Assembly (NCBI GenBank): GCA_024138025.1
Contig: JAMXBD010000094.1
Location: forward strand, 1,984,001 to 2,048,000
Direction of reading: 5' to 3'
From: Combretum micranthum
Taxonomy: Eukaryota > Streptophyta > Magnoliopsida > Myrtales > Combretaceae
DNA length: 64,000 nt
Part shown: piece by piece, positions 11,097 to 24,399 of the stretch
Position numbering within the stretch: the stretch's first letter is position 1
How the letters are laid out: every line of letters begins with the position of its first letter
Position numbers and translations under genes: made by a program
Notes under the pieces: generated by a model
Databases searched by the model: none
What the model saw: only the letters and a program-made list of their open reading frames with translations
Told to the model about the DNA's origin: nothing

Positions 11097-14000
11097 ATGA
11101 TTTTTAAGTTAATGACTTTGGGACTAAAAAAATATAAAAAAGGACACAAAAAACGATTAATTATACAACTCTTCATTGCATGAACAATCACCATTTTGAA
11201 TCAAATTGATGCAACTTGATATCTTTCACCTCCTTGATCTGTGTAATACCCCTAGACCTGAAAAACTGCAATTCTTCTTAATCTTGGTTGATATTTAATG
11301 ATTTAGAGCCATTTATTTGAAAGAATTTAAATCATATTGAACCGAACGTTTGCAAATTCAAATTGAAAAGTCACGATCATGAGTTGTAATCGATACAAAT
11401 ACATGAACAATTAAGGGGAAGACTTTCTTGAAAGATGGTGACTTATTTAAGACCCCAAATACATTTAAAAAAATCTTTAAAATATGAAATTTGATATAAA
11501 ATATCCTTACATGAACTCAACCAATACTAACATTCACAAAAATAACTAATTCATGCTTATCGCAACATTTCATGGCCAAACCAACACAATGGTGAATTGG
11601 TATGCAACCGATTAATGTTGAATCGATCTTGACCCTCATGCTCATTGTCACTAGTGACCAAGGAGTTTGACCATTGACCCATTATCATACTTACATAAAC
11701 CATTGACCAAGTATTCTCTCAAAGATTGTACATGATTTGGTAGATGGCGTTTCCAAAACCATTTTCTTCATAATTTCAAGTGTGTTGGGTTTATTCAACA
11801 GTATAATAAATTTCTTGACTAACTTTGTCAATCTACTGTGCATTTAGATAAATTTATTCATCTTTATTTAAGTTTCTATAAGCTTTTGCCCTTATTCAAA
11901 AATAGGTTCTATGGTTTTTATTCTCATCACACTTCAATCGCAAAAGATGGGTAAACTGCAACTCACGATGTCTACTAGTACTTGATGTGTATTCTAAAGA
12001 AAAAAAATTATTTTATTATTTTTACATATAAAAAAAAATTTTCACTGAAAAATTCAAAGATGAGCTTGACTTTTATTAAATAAAATTTATCTATCATTTT
12101 TCTTTTTATTATTAATTAAATAGAAAGAAGAAAAAGAAAAGACAAACCTAACTACTAACTAATGGTTGGTGGATTGGAGAAATTGAAAATGATTGGGCTA
12201 GTTGGTCAGATTACCTCACTTTAGGATCATCAATCAAAGGCCTCAATCAGTTGTCCCAATTGTGGCCAAAAAAAAAAAAAAAAAAAAATTAGTTGTCCCA
12301 TTTATAAATGTAAAATCCTCAATGTTGCTTGGTAATCTTAGAATAAATGGCAAACCCTAACTCAAGTTTTGATCCAAATTGAAGGTTTAAATCTTCATGG
12401 AATTTGGCAAATGGGGGTTGATTTTGTAACTAAGGATCTAAGATAGCTTTTCTAAGAATTGTTTTTGTTTAAACTTCACAAATTTGGAATAAAATTGAAG
12501 AGAGTGTGTGCAATTGTATTGCAAGATTCTTAGAGAGAGAAACAGGGGATTGAGAGTGAAAAGGATTAGTAATAATGGAACGACTTCACATATCCTTTAA
12601 TAGTGTTGCAGTGAAAATTTGGCACATGATGGTGCCGACGTAATCCATTAACTGCTCCTAAAGCAACAACTAGCATTGACTTGATAACAACGCTTTCTTT
12701 TTTTTGTTTATTTTTTAAATTTTATTTTATTTTTAGAAAACTTGACAACAGGTTTTTGAAAGAACAGATAGTAACAACGATCCATTTTGAAAATAGGAAA
12801 TAACAAAATTCTTCAAACTTCTCTAGATCTCATGTGCTCTCCACAAGACCACTTCTTGAACATGTGGTTTATCCGCATATGGAGGAAGCTGCTTCCCAAA
12901 TTTTGAGTATATTATCCATAAGTTATCTTCTCTAGCTTGTATTTCTCTAGATTGGGATTGTTCACCAAAAATTGTACAACACCAATAAATGCGAACAATA
13001 ACAAGTTGAACAGAGATAAATTAATTGCATATGGTTCTATCCACACTATGGTTTAGAAAAAAAAAAAAAAAATCATATATCTGGTGAAACAACATGAACT
13101 TAGAATCATGTCTTGTTCTCCAACGTGCTTAGTGGGGCTAGTGGGGCTTCAGGCATGTACTTCATTTATTTATATTTCAATTCACACATATTTATATGAG
13201 GGTAAGAAATTCTACGCAGGCTTTGCTTTGATGTTACAAAATTGGCAGTCGTCTAAGAGATTTTAGAATCTTAGCTGAGTACTTCGTATTACAAATGATT
13301 CATTCAAATCTTATATATATATATAAATATATATGGACCAAAATTCAATCAAATCTTTAAATTATTTGAATATCCAACAAGCTTAATGTAAAGTTTAATT
13401 GAGTAGACGGGTAATATTAGAAATGGACCTTTAGCTTCCAGTGCTCTTCTACTTTTGTATGTGATAAAAAATTTTATAACTTTGTGCTCCCCAGATTTAT
13501 GGAAACGGGACAATCGAATTCTCCCCTTAAATTTTGTTTAACAACTTTATTTATTTATTTTTTTTTGGGCCAACATGCACACTTGCTAGAATTATCTTAA
13601 ATATATTAGCTTTCATGTTTTTCTTCTTTTCTATTTAAATACTCTAACCTTTTCTTAAAAAAAGAAAAGAGAGAGAAAAAAACTCTAATTTTTGAAACTT
13701 TACGAGAAAAGCTAGAATATTATTATTTGAGGTAAATACCGCATGTTAATAATAAATAGGTGGAGATATTATCAATTGGAACTATAAACAGAAAGATCCG
13801 AATCAAGTTGTAGTTGATCGATCTTCATGTCAATTAGAGTTGAAAAACTTCTTAGTCATTCTATACCAAAGATTTAACATTTATTCATCCGAAAAATCAA
13901 GTCATTTTCATTAGAAGTATCTTGTTTTTCCTTTCTTTTTGTTTTTAAATAGACATGTTAAAACGTTACACTTATATTCTAATATCATATCCATATGATA

Positions 14001-14847
14001 AGATGTGTAATCGTGATGCACAATCCCTATAACCCATTTCTCTAAAAAAGTTGTAAATTCTAAATTTGTCTATATATATATATATATATATTTTATTTTG
14101 CATTGACTGGTTAATAGATTTGAGATATAATTGGAAGTTAAATTTAATAGATATTACTTAAGGAAACAACTTATTAAGGAATTATATGTCACTAAATGAC
14201 CAGTTCGAACCTCTTTGCCATTATAAAACGTTCTCAACTCTTCTATGAGTCAAGTTATGAACCCCAACCCTAATTTCTTTTATTTAATTTGAATCATGCT
14301 GCTTTGATATCTAAAATATGTGAGTGTGCACGTGTGCGTGCACGTGCAAGTGTGTATTGCAGATTGAGATTTACCAGATATAAGGATGGCTATTTCCAAC
14401 TAGCTAAACTCTTGACTCTCAAGTTACAAGGATGTAAATCTCCAATCTCTTTTTGCTTCTTTTATTCTATTAGTCTATTTGGTTTGTCTTTCTTTTTTAT
14501 TGTTTTGGCATCTTATTTTTGTTGTTTTTAAATAAATTGTTTATCAATAAATAAATATAGATTAAAAAAAAAAGATACTTTCACTCTTAAACAGATCAAA
14601 AAGACAAGATACAAATTAGATACAAATAAGATATAGATGCAGATAAGATATAAAAGAAAATAAAATAACCCAAATAGACCTATAGATTTTTCCATATCCT
14701 TTTATAATCAATCATCAATTACCCACATTTAACTATCTACAACTGATTTCGTTTACATAACTACTTATTGTAACAATTTGCACCTTAAATCTAGTAATAT
14801 TTAGTCCATGTTAGCCTTTGTCTGCTTTTTTTGTGCATAATAGTTGT
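11097..14847. other. no gene seen; simple repeats only
   Basis: AT-rich intergenic DNA. It contains an A tract of about 21 at 12268-12288 between two copies of AGTTGTCCCA, (TA)n at 13312-13335 and 14071-14090, and an alternating purine-pyrimidine run at 14320-14354 with CACGTG motifs. Short frames at 13084-13266 and 14289-14531 have no recognisable motif. Confidence 0.55.
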
Positions 14848-16500
14848 CTTCCCTTGTTGAGATACAACCTTGTCCTGAAGGTTGAAATCAGGATAGACTT
14901 GTTAAAATAAGCATTTTATCTTCCTAACTAGAGTCTTCTTGAAGCATCTCGTGCCATTGAACTATGATTTGAACACATTTTGTCCCTATTTAAGTATTAC
15001 TTGCGAATCCACCATAGAAAGAGGCACCAAGACTGGATTATTATGAAAAGCATTGGGTGCTAAAGCTAATGAAGGAATGGTAGAACTTTAAGCTAGTTTG
15101 AGATAGGAAAAATGAGAAACATTATGGATGTGAGCCAACTCCAATTGATAAGCATACGAACTAGTCTTCCTTAAAATTTTAAAATAACCATAAAACATCT
15201 TAGAGAGTTTATGAGAGCATATTGCATCAAAAGGTATCAAGTTTAAGAGTAAGTTCATTTAAGGTATCAATGTTTGGAATAACTAAAAAATGAATCAACA
15301 TTTCACGAAGTGAATGTAAAATTCATTTAAGGTATTAATGTTTGGATTAATTTTCAATTAAATTTCCTTAAATTTTGTTAATAATCAATTATTAATACTT
15401 TATTTAACTCATTTTATAAAACGATGTATCTTCTTTTTAATTACTTTAAATATATATATTATATATATCTTAAATGAATTTATCTCCAAATTTTGATTCT
15501 TCTTTCGAACTAATCAAAATGTTGATATCTTAAATGAATTTATCTTCAAATGTTCATGCCTTTTGATGCAACTTACTTGAGTTTATGAAAGCCACTTGTA
15601 ACTTAGGTTTGTTTGTATGGCTATACTTTAAGTAAAACTAGATCCCCTCTTTGTAAGCCATATATGTTCTAGGCCTATACATGCGCCGTTTCATCCTCTC
15701 TTGAGCCTAGTGAATTGGTATGTAAAGACTCAAGAGCTCATCTCTAGTGATCAAATTTGAAACCATTGCTTCTAATTTTGACTATTCCCTCACATACACT
15801 AGATTAGTGGGAGGTTTTCTGCCATAAACAACTTCAAATGGAGTCATTTGAGCTCCCTCATGCAATGACGTATTGTAACCATACTTTCAGCTAAGCCTAA
15901 AGCTTTACCTAATCTTCTGATTTATCCATACAAAAACTCTACAAATATTATTGAACCGCTCTATTTAAAACCCAGTTAAAGGATGATAGGTACTAGAAAG
16001 ACATATCTTAGTTCCACTCAACCCAAACAATCTTTGTTGAAATTTGTTGAGAAAAAAAAAAAAGTCCCTATCTAACATGATAGAGCAAGGAAAACCATTT
16101 AATTCCACTACTATTTGAATCAATAACGAGCTAATCTAATGATATTAAAGTTTGTATCTATAGCTCGCAAGTGATAGTACATGAGAGTCTATCCACTATT
16201 ACTAAAGTGGTAGAGTTTCCTCAAGACTTTGGTAAACACGTAACAACATCCATAGACAAGTCCTCCCATATTTTCTTTGGTAAAGGATGATGAGCCAATA
16301 ACTTATTAGACTTCTAGTGCCATATTTAGTCTATTGAAAAATAACATGACCTCAAACAAGTAGTTCAACTCCCTCTTCATCCCTTCCCAATAAAATTGAT
16401 GATCAATCCTTTTATATGTTTTCAAAACTTCAAAATGTTCAACTATAGAATTAGCATGAAACTTATTCAAAATGACATAAATGAGTTTTGATTGTAGCAC
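14848..16500 (-). pseudogene. Ty3/gypsy chromoviral integrase and chromodomain remnant
   Basis: Read right to left, the minus strand gives the integrase of a chromovirus in order. The zinc-binding region has KTYKRIDHQFYWEGMKREL (16306-16500). The catalytic core has MDVV for the first aspartate, GFPCSIMLDRD for the second, and YHPLTGF-IERFNN for the glutamate. Then come YNTS, MTPFEVVYGRKPP, MKRRMYRPRTY and FYLK. After the MITE at 15215-15579 it resumes with KLSKMFYGYFKILRKTSS, AYQLEL and a chromodomain-like stretch around VQWHEMLQEDSS, ending near LQDKVV. Stops and frameshifts occur throughout. It is dead. Lineage is probably Tekay or Reina. Confidence 0.85.
15215..15579. mobile_element. Mutator-type MITE inserted in the integrase remnant
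   Basis: The inverted ends carry TTGCATCAAAAGG (left near 15222, right inverted near 15559-15571), followed by TTCATTTAAGGTATC blocks repeated twice per arm. AGTTTATGA is duplicated exactly at 15206-15214 and 15580-15588 (9 bp, extendable to 10). The host integrase reading stops at the right flank and resumes at the left flank, which confirms the boundaries independently. Confidence 0.82.
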
Positions 16501-16689
16501 TAGAAATAATTTATGATGATATTAAATAAAGTCATTCTTTCACTCTAAAGGCTAATTTAAAAAGATACCATTATTCAATTAGTAACCTCATTTTGAAATG
16601 CAGGAAGTGTTGGATATTTGACTTTCAGATCATCAATCAAAGGAAAAAAAAAAGGCATGGAATATGCCAAATACCGATATGTTGTCTCA

Positions 16690-17170
16690 AACTATCTTGA
16701 TATAATCCTCATCCACATTTTCTTGATTAGATTTGTATGATCATGACAAATTGGGAGAGAATATGATAGATAAAACAATATGCCAAGTTGTCATCTATCT
16801 TAGAGCCCAAGTTCTCAAGCCTCTCTATGTACCTTATCATCTTGAGTACATGAGACCTAACTTAGCACCTTTAAGCTATTTAATAAGGCCTGGAATGCAT
16901 CATATTGCTCAGCCCTAGTACTTTCCTAGAATAGCTCCTACAAATGAGTAAATATCTCTTTTACAAACATATTCTCATGCTGCTTCTGCAATTGAGGAGA
17001 CATTATAAACAACATCAGACACTAGATATCAATAGAGTCCTCTAGGTATTTTTGATATTGTTCATACTGTGCAGCCTCTTCCTCTTCAAGGACATATAAT
17101 TTCCATTCATATCTAAGGGCTATTTTCAAATTCCTTAGCCACTTAAAAAACTTTAATCCAATGGGGATGT
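16690..17170 (-). pseudogene. Ty1/copia gag (UBN2-type) remnant
   Basis: Minus-strand frames give a plant copia gag in order: FFKWLRNLKIALRYEWKLYV, LEEEEAAQYEQYQKYLEDS, CLMLFIMSP, LQKQHENMFVKEIFTHL, ESTRAEQYDAFQALLNSL, then HVLKMIRYIERLENLGSKID and SQFVMI. This is the UBN2 capsid-like region. It is broken by frameshifts and stops, and no zinc knuckle or protease follows. It abuts the gypsy integrase remnant, so two unrelated retroelement fragments lie side by side. How they came together is not visible. Confidence 0.8.
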
Positions 17171-19555
17171 TATCCCTATGAAGTATTTATCATAACGATA
17201 GGTTATTATTGTTTGCCATATTGAGATTTACATAAAAGAAATGGAGTGTTTAGCATTTATGAATAATTTATTTAATAAAAGGTCTTTTAATTTTATCTCC
17301 CACTATTTTCAAATCCAAAATCCCGAATTAACTAAGCTGTACCTACTTATACATTATTTTAGGTAGGCCTTAATTAATTGCCAATCATAACTCTATATGA
17401 TTTTTGGAGTTTTTGCAAGTTTGAATCTTTAAAATAAATCCATATTTTAAAACTTGACACCAGCTTGATTAATTATTAACCTTAAGCTAACAAATTAACA
17501 ATTTAATTTTAAGTCGACCTAGTAATAAATTATAAAAATTATAATGTGAGTCCACAACTGAGTGGTACCAACTCATATAAAACTTCAACTATTTTATCAT
17601 TCATATATGGAGGGCGTTATTAAATTTGACTAATATATTCAAGAGATTTAATTTATGTCCCACCAACATATATACTATTGTCAATTATTACCGGCAATAA
17701 TTGTATAAAATAAATTAATAAATAAACAACAATAATAATAAAATAATACATTGATCATGGGCCATCTAAAAGAGTATAAGCCATGGCCAGGCCTGTACTT
17801 GAGTTTCATAGGACCAAAATCCTTCAACTTTGATTGCAGCTTCTCCTAGATCCCAATGTGACTCTCTCTCTTTCACCTTTGTCACTATACATTTCTAAAT
17901 TTTTGAAATACTATGTAGAAAATATAGAAAATAAAGTATAGATGGCTCATAGTCTCAAATAAAATATAAAATTACAAAGATTTTTCAGATTCAATGGTCC
18001 AAAAGACACATAGGCCCTACTTAATATAAATCACAATAATTCACACATTATCCATTCCTAAGCCCATGATCAAGCAACATGTAAAACAATGTCATAAATA
18101 ATAGTAACCAATCAATTCAAAATAAATATCATATGCTTGATATAAACTTGAGATTAATTACTGTAATCAAATTTTCATAAACAATTATATACTTTCTATT
18201 TATAAGAATTTCTTGAGCATGATAAAATATGGAAGCGATTAGGGGAAACATCATGTGTCTCAAAGCTTTGTATGTCAAAGTTTAGATTAATAATTCGTTA
18301 CAGACTTGCGGCGTCTAGAAACACTATTCCATTTTAATTTTATTTAATGCATTTCTCATTGCCTTTTCAATCTCCATAAGAAGGAAATTACAATCGTGGG
18401 TCGATCTGAAGAACAACAATCATAATTCTATGAAAATTACCACCATCGGTCAGAAGTGTATTGCCATTTTAATCTATTGAGAACATTGAAAAGACGAAGC
18501 CACATTAAATAAAACATTGTATAGACTACGTTTTCTTTTAACAGATGTGCGTAAATTGTTGTGCCCAGAGCTGCAATGCTTCGGATTCTAAAAGTTGGTC
18601 ATGCTTTAAAATATATACATAAATTAAATCAGGCTAAAAGCTAATTCCGTAAAACATCAAGATTATGAATAAGCTTTATTAAATTCTAGGCTAATATTCA
18701 CAATATTTTACATGTACGTAAGTAGCTCTAGTTAGGTTGTGTAATATAAGAAAAATGCAAACAGAAATGAAATTTTCTTTTATTAAATTACAAAACCAAT
18801 TAGGTAAGATCCATGTGTGACATATAAAATGAAATATATAACAAAAATTAATGGTTTATATGGTTTACAAGAATTATTTTTTTCTTACAAGATATTTACT
18901 TTCTCCTTCTAGGAATAAGGTTTTAGTAAATATGAGATTTATCTTATCTTTAGCAATACCATTTTCACATAAGGACTTCAAATATAGTTCGTCTAGTATC
19001 TACACATTTGTATAGTGAAAACTAATTCTAAACCTTTTTTTTATGGATAACTTGGATCGGAATAAAAAGTGAGAAAGTTAAACGGAGCAAATCAATACAT
19101 ATATGAGTGTGTATTTAATTGAAGAAACTTTAGATTTCCTATCTATTTTTCCGACATTTTCTTTCAAATTCCTCATACACACACATATGCGCAAGGACGA
19201 AAACAAATGTATACATTTGCTTTTTTTAGGAAATTTTATTGTCTCATCACTATCAAACGCTCATACTATACCATCAAACCACTAAATAAATAACATTTCA
19301 ATTACTATATTTATTTTAATGATTAAATAATTGACTTGATACTTCCATCAACTGGATTGTGAAAGCACCCTTGCTTTTTTGCTCAATACATGATCTTAAA
19401 AACAATGCCACCACTTTCTATAATGTAAACGTATTTTCTTTTCATCTTTTATTGGTAAATGCCTTTATGATTTGCCCATAACTGATATTAAATGGTTAAA
19501 AGTGACAAAAAAACTTCTTGTTACTAGTATTATTGTGTATGACCCTCTAGGTTTC
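17171..19555. other. no gene seen; AT-rich
   Basis: No coding signal. A stretch at 19274-19372 is a diverged copy of 60722-60825. Confidence 0.55.
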
Positions 19556-21679
19556 TGTAATATAAAGAAAAATGAATTATAATGAAGGGTAGAATGATAA
19601 AATAATGTTGTTAAAAGGATATTTTTGTCCTTGAATAGATGGATTTGAGCATGAGGAAGACGTACGCATAGAATTGGATGAAAGGACTTAAGCTGACGTC
19701 AAAGCCGCTAGCTTTTATTGAAGGCCACCGGCCTATATATATGTATAAAAGATGCCGGCCTTGCATTAGCTTTTATCTCTCGACGAATTTTGGGAAAGCT
19801 GGCCTAAAGGCCGCCAGCTTATGCATAAAGGCCACCAGCATAAGTGGCCAGCTTTCTTTTCTGAAATGCTTTTTATAAATAGAGTTCTAGGGTTCGAGTT
19901 TCTCATATGTTCTTTCATCTTTTTTGTCCAGAGAGTATTTGCTAAGGTTCTGAGTGTTCTTGAGAGGGAAGATCAAGTGGAGATCAGGTTTTCGATCAAG
20001 ATAAGTGGATTCACTTTTGATTTTCAAGTTTCTTCGAATCCTTCCTATTGTTTAGGGCTTTGTTTGGTGTTTGTAAGGGAATTTTTGGAGAAATCATAGA
20101 GTTGGTTCAAGATCCAACCTTTTGATGATCAATCGGGATCTAAGATTAGATTAAGGTAAGTTTTTATCTCTTTAATCCATAGGTTAATTAAAAGTATGAT
20201 TCTCGTTTGGTGATTGTTTGTTTTGATTACAAATTAGGGTTTTGAAGAAGTTGTCCTTTTGGGGGTTTTGTCTGTTCATGATTGGAGAAATCTAGAATTT
20301 GGCTTCAGAAAATTATCCAAGTAAGTTGTTATCCTATAAAACATAGATTCTATAAAAAGTTTGATTTTATGGAGAATTTTTTTGTATTTGTTGAATTTCA
20401 TATTAGGGTTTTTGGAGAGAGATTTGTTCTTTTGGGATTTTTGTGGAGTTTGAGCAAAGAAGAAGCTGCAGTTGTGGTTTCCTCAAAAGGTTAGGGTTTT
20501 TGGAGAAATTGGATAAGTTAGGGTTTGTTTGATGTTGATGATTTATATGTTGTTTCTGTTCATATATTATATTCAGGAGATTTGAAGATTTTGGGTTGTT
20601 GCTTATAAGGGTTTGTGGATTTGAGAAATTGCTCCTGAAATTGAAAAGGTACAACCATTCCTTGTTTATTGTGTTTGCTTGCAGGTTTAGTATTTTGTAT
20701 GCTTTGTTGTAGGAACAGATTAATAATTAATCTAAATCTATTCAGCTTAATTAATTTGTCTGTTGGGTGTGTTTGGCTATGACCAGTAAAGACCTGGCAG
20801 ACAGTGATACTAGTGTGGCAACCTGCTAATCATTATGTGTCGTTGTCCCTAGTGGAGTTGCACTTAGAGATGAATCCGGTAGATTTAGGTGTTTTGGTAG
20901 TATGGTCGCGGGTGTTTGGGGAGTATCCATTCACTAATATATGTAAATAATTACCTATTTTCAAAAGTTGGTTGATTTTTCAAGGGTCTGAGTTACTCCA
21001 AGTTTAGGACTAGGGATTCATAGTTTTGAACTATGTTGTTTTGATGGTTTAATAAAGATAATAATCTGATTATTTGTATTAGATTAAGTTGCATTTGATG
21101 TATATATGTTGCGTGTGCATATGCATTTGTTTTGTGGATTGGCATACTAGGTGTTTTCGCTCATTCCTTTTATTTTTCAAGTACAGGTGAAGATAACATA
21201 GTATATGATATTTCTAGATATGATCTGTACATAGATAAAAGAGATGGCGATAGTGGTCCAGATTACCTTACTGAGGAATAGATTCAGATTCAGGAATTAG
21301 AGAAAAGAATTTTTTAGATCTTATGCAGAATTTAGAATTATGTTAAAGATTTTTATATGTTCTGAAGGATTATGGACTTTTATGTTCTTGGATATCTTTT
21401 ATAGCATTTGAGATATTTTACCTAATTAGTGGAGTTAGAATTATCTTGATTATGTTGGCTTGGTTTATGCCAACTTTGTTTTGATAAACAAGAGATTTTT
21501 ATAAAGGAATTTTATTATATGTCATACAGGTTTTGAACCTTCTGATGTACCTACTATGAGAGTTATGGAGACTATATCTTATGTGTTTATATTGTGGTTT
21601 AGGTTGTTATAGCCTTTGTGTGTCCTATAAAGAAAGGACACGTGGTGGGTTGTAATTGCCAACAGGTTAGGGCGTTACA
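19556..21679 (+). repeat. solo LTR, chromovirus (Tekay/Del-like) type
   Basis: It starts TGTAATATAAAG and ends GGGCGTTACA, giving TGTAA/TTACA termini. It is flanked by GTTTC (19551-19555) and ATTTC (21680-21684), a 5-bp duplication with one mismatch. A TATA box (TTTATAAATAG) lies near 19870. Near 21148 is the GTTTTCGCTCATTCC to CAGG motif that I associate with long chromoviral LTRs. No internal coding sequence adjoins, so it fits a solo LTR left by recombination. Short frames inside are chance. Confidence 0.72.
19720..19850 (+). repeat. GGCC-rich repeated motif in the LTR
   Basis: AAGGCCACCGGCC-like words recur four times (about 19719, 19752, 19805, 19828), some in inverted order, so the RNA could fold into hairpins just upstream of the TATA box. 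The function is unknown. Confidence 0.55.
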
Positions 21680-23616
21680 ATTTCTATATACAAAGACAAT
21701 GTATATTCAAACACAAACCAAAATTATCATCTAGTAATAATATTGACCACCACACTTCATAAAAACATATGAGAACCATAAACCACTATGAATCAATTAT
21801 TATATAATTAAATCTCTTCATCAAAATATCTTGATTAACCATTGCATGTAATGTCATCAATGTTTAATCATTTTACTTAGTTCACAAGATAAATTAGACT
21901 CAATAAAACTTGCTATAACTAATAGCTATGAGTCAAGTTTATGTCAACTAAGCAATCGGTATATATTGTCTTCCTTATCCAAGAGAGTGATGAATCCTAT
22001 CTTGACTCCTTATTATCCTCTCTATATTTCATATTGCACCCAATAACTGTTATTTACAATCTATATGAGGATTGTGTTTAACAATATCAAAGTGCAATAT
22101 TCTATATATATAGGGTATATAAATGTCTCAAGTCCAGGGATTATTTATTCTCGTTCATATAGAGGAGGGACGATGACACTAATCATGCAATATCCTCTAT
22201 AAGTAGGTTGTAACTAGTATACAAGTTAACCTTTGGACACCCACTTGTATAACTTGGATATCTTTTCCTTAGTCCAACAAGAATTATTTTAGTTTTACAA
22301 CATGTTGGTCTAAATATTTGTATCTGCTTTAGATATTTGTTTGACTAAGGATAAGTTGTAGATAATATGATATCTAGGAATTCCCATTAATAATATACCT
22401 TGTTACTATTCCGGACATTCCCTAATGAGGCCTTATTGTAAAATATATATATATATATATATGAATAGAAAAGTATATACATACAATAAATACTTACCTT
22501 TTATTAATAATATTCATAAATACATTAAAGTATCTTTGCACAAATTGCAACATAAAGCATTGAAGGGTAATCAATAAGGGTATGGATATGAATTGCCATT
22601 TATCGTTTTTTTAATAGCAATTAATTATAACACAATTAAATATAATAACAACAATTTTGAAACTGAAGAAATTGAATAATAATTCCCCCAAAGTAAGAAT
22701 GCAGCTAATTGATCTTAATTGTTTAATTCATATTCTGTAAGATAACGTTATTAACGATTATAATTCAAGGAAGTTCCTCTATAGATTTATGGATTTTAAT
22801 AAGGCTCGAGGTCCTCCTATGTTCTTTTTTCAAGTTGAAGAATATGAGTGGAATGGCTGTGTTTCGATGGTAAATTTGGGATATTGAAAACTTTTATGGT
22901 AACATGAATAACTATACATCCCTTCATCATTCAATGTGAAACCATTATTAGCGTGTTTTTTCGGAGAATAACAATTTATAATGAAATGCTATTATGTAAA
23001 TTGACGAATAGCAATTCACATCTCCATACACCTATGAATTACCATTCATTGATCTATATTGCAACTTTGTCAAAAAATACCCATGTATTGAAAATATCAC
23101 CTATACAGTTATTCTCTATTATAATAAAGATAAATGACATTATAGATATTTTATCTTTTACTTCAATAATTACTTGTTTCATTTTTATTACACCAAGTAA
23201 ACATTGCAATTGCCATTATACTCATGTTGAATTGGAATTTAATTCTCCCTTTATTCTATATTGCAAAGTAAATGAGACATTAATGTTATTTGCATGGGTG
23301 AAAATGAGTTGAGCTGCTACAGCTTGGCTAGTTTCAAGCCCGACTTGACTCGGCTCGTGAGCTGACTCACGAATAGGCTCGTTAAGGGCTCGTTTATATA
23401 TATATATATATATAATATTAACACAACATGATTAATATATTAATATAATATTACATAATTATTTATATTAATTCAATATTATAAATATATAATTATATAC
23501 GTAAACAAGCTCGAGCCCGAGCTCAACTTGAGAATCCTTAATGTACTCGGGCCTGAACTGTATATTTCAAGCTCGTTAAAAGTTTAGCTCGACTCCAACC
23601 CGTAAAGATTTAAACA
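21680..23616. other. no gene seen
   Basis: AT-rich, with (TA)n at 22444-22463 and 23396-23414. From 23340 to 23600 there are GAGCTCG-like motifs in inverted arrangement around a TA-rich centre, resembling the style of the 7.35-8.14 kb element. The 119-codon frame at 22953-23312 has no recognisable domain and lies in AT-rich repeat-like DNA. Confidence 0.5.
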
Positions 23617-24000
23617 TGATGCGGGCAACAAGTAGCATCATACGCCGTCGGCCTTAAACAACTACTAGAGTTGGAGCTGGCCTTTATTACTGATGGTTTC
23701 AACTTTTGAGTTTTGAAACCGTCAATATTAATTATAGGCCGTTAGCTTTTATTATCAATTTACTTATATTATGCGATTTGATTTTATTTATAATTTTCCT
23801 TTTATTTTGTCGTTTAGAATTCCTCATGTAATATTATAAATAGACCTTTAGGGTTGTCTTTATATGCAAAACTCATATTTTGATACATTTTTGAAATCTA
23901 ATTGAGAGAATTTCTCTTGGAGATTGCTTGTTTGCAATAATTTGTGTGTGTTATAAATCATCCGGTAATGATTTCTATTTTATGCTTTCATGCCGCATCA
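23617..24000 (+). repeat. LTR A (5' LTR) of the gag-only element
   Basis: It begins TGATGCGGGC and ends GCCGCATCA, with terminal TGATGC/GCATCA. A TATA box (TATAAATAG) lies near 23835. Sequence matches LTRs B and C throughout. Confidence 0.85.
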
Positions 24001-24003
24001 ATT

Positions 24004-24015
24004 TGGTATTAGAGC
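24004..24015 (+). other. primer-binding site for initiator tRNA-Met
   Basis: TGGTATTAGAGC lies 3 bases after LTR A. It differs at one base from the usual TGGTATCAGAGC, complementary to the 3' end of plant tRNA-iMet. Confidence 0.85.
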
Positions 24016-24399
24016 AAGGTGAGTTCCCGCAAAGATGGTAACCAAACAGTGTTGACGGCGGTCACGTTCTTGATGGTGATCAGGATGCTAGAGTCCGACG
24101 AATCAATTCATAGGTTCGAAGGGCATGTTAGATAGCATAGGTTAATAGATTCCGGCATATGGAACAATACTGATGACCTGATCAATCAATTTGATGCCAA
24201 CGGGAATAGGAATGGTTATAGAAGACAAGCAAGGGAAAGTATGCTAGAGGCGATCCTGTTGTCAGTCTTGATGCTGCAAATTGTAGACTACATGTTTACG
24301 AAGATTACTCTGAGGAGGAAGATGTGTTGTTAGAGGAAGGGCGGCCACAAAGACAAGGCATTTGTTGCGGATCTGGAAGATATATTCCATATTTTAGAG

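Noticed and set aside
12240..12310. SINE or processed retrocopy with a poly(A) tail
   Set aside because: AGTTGTCCCA flanks an A tract, but the span is too short and has no Pol III promoter boxes.
22953..23312. 119-codon ORF as a gene
   Set aside because: AT-rich, no recognisable motif, no supporting promoter or splice context; chance frame.
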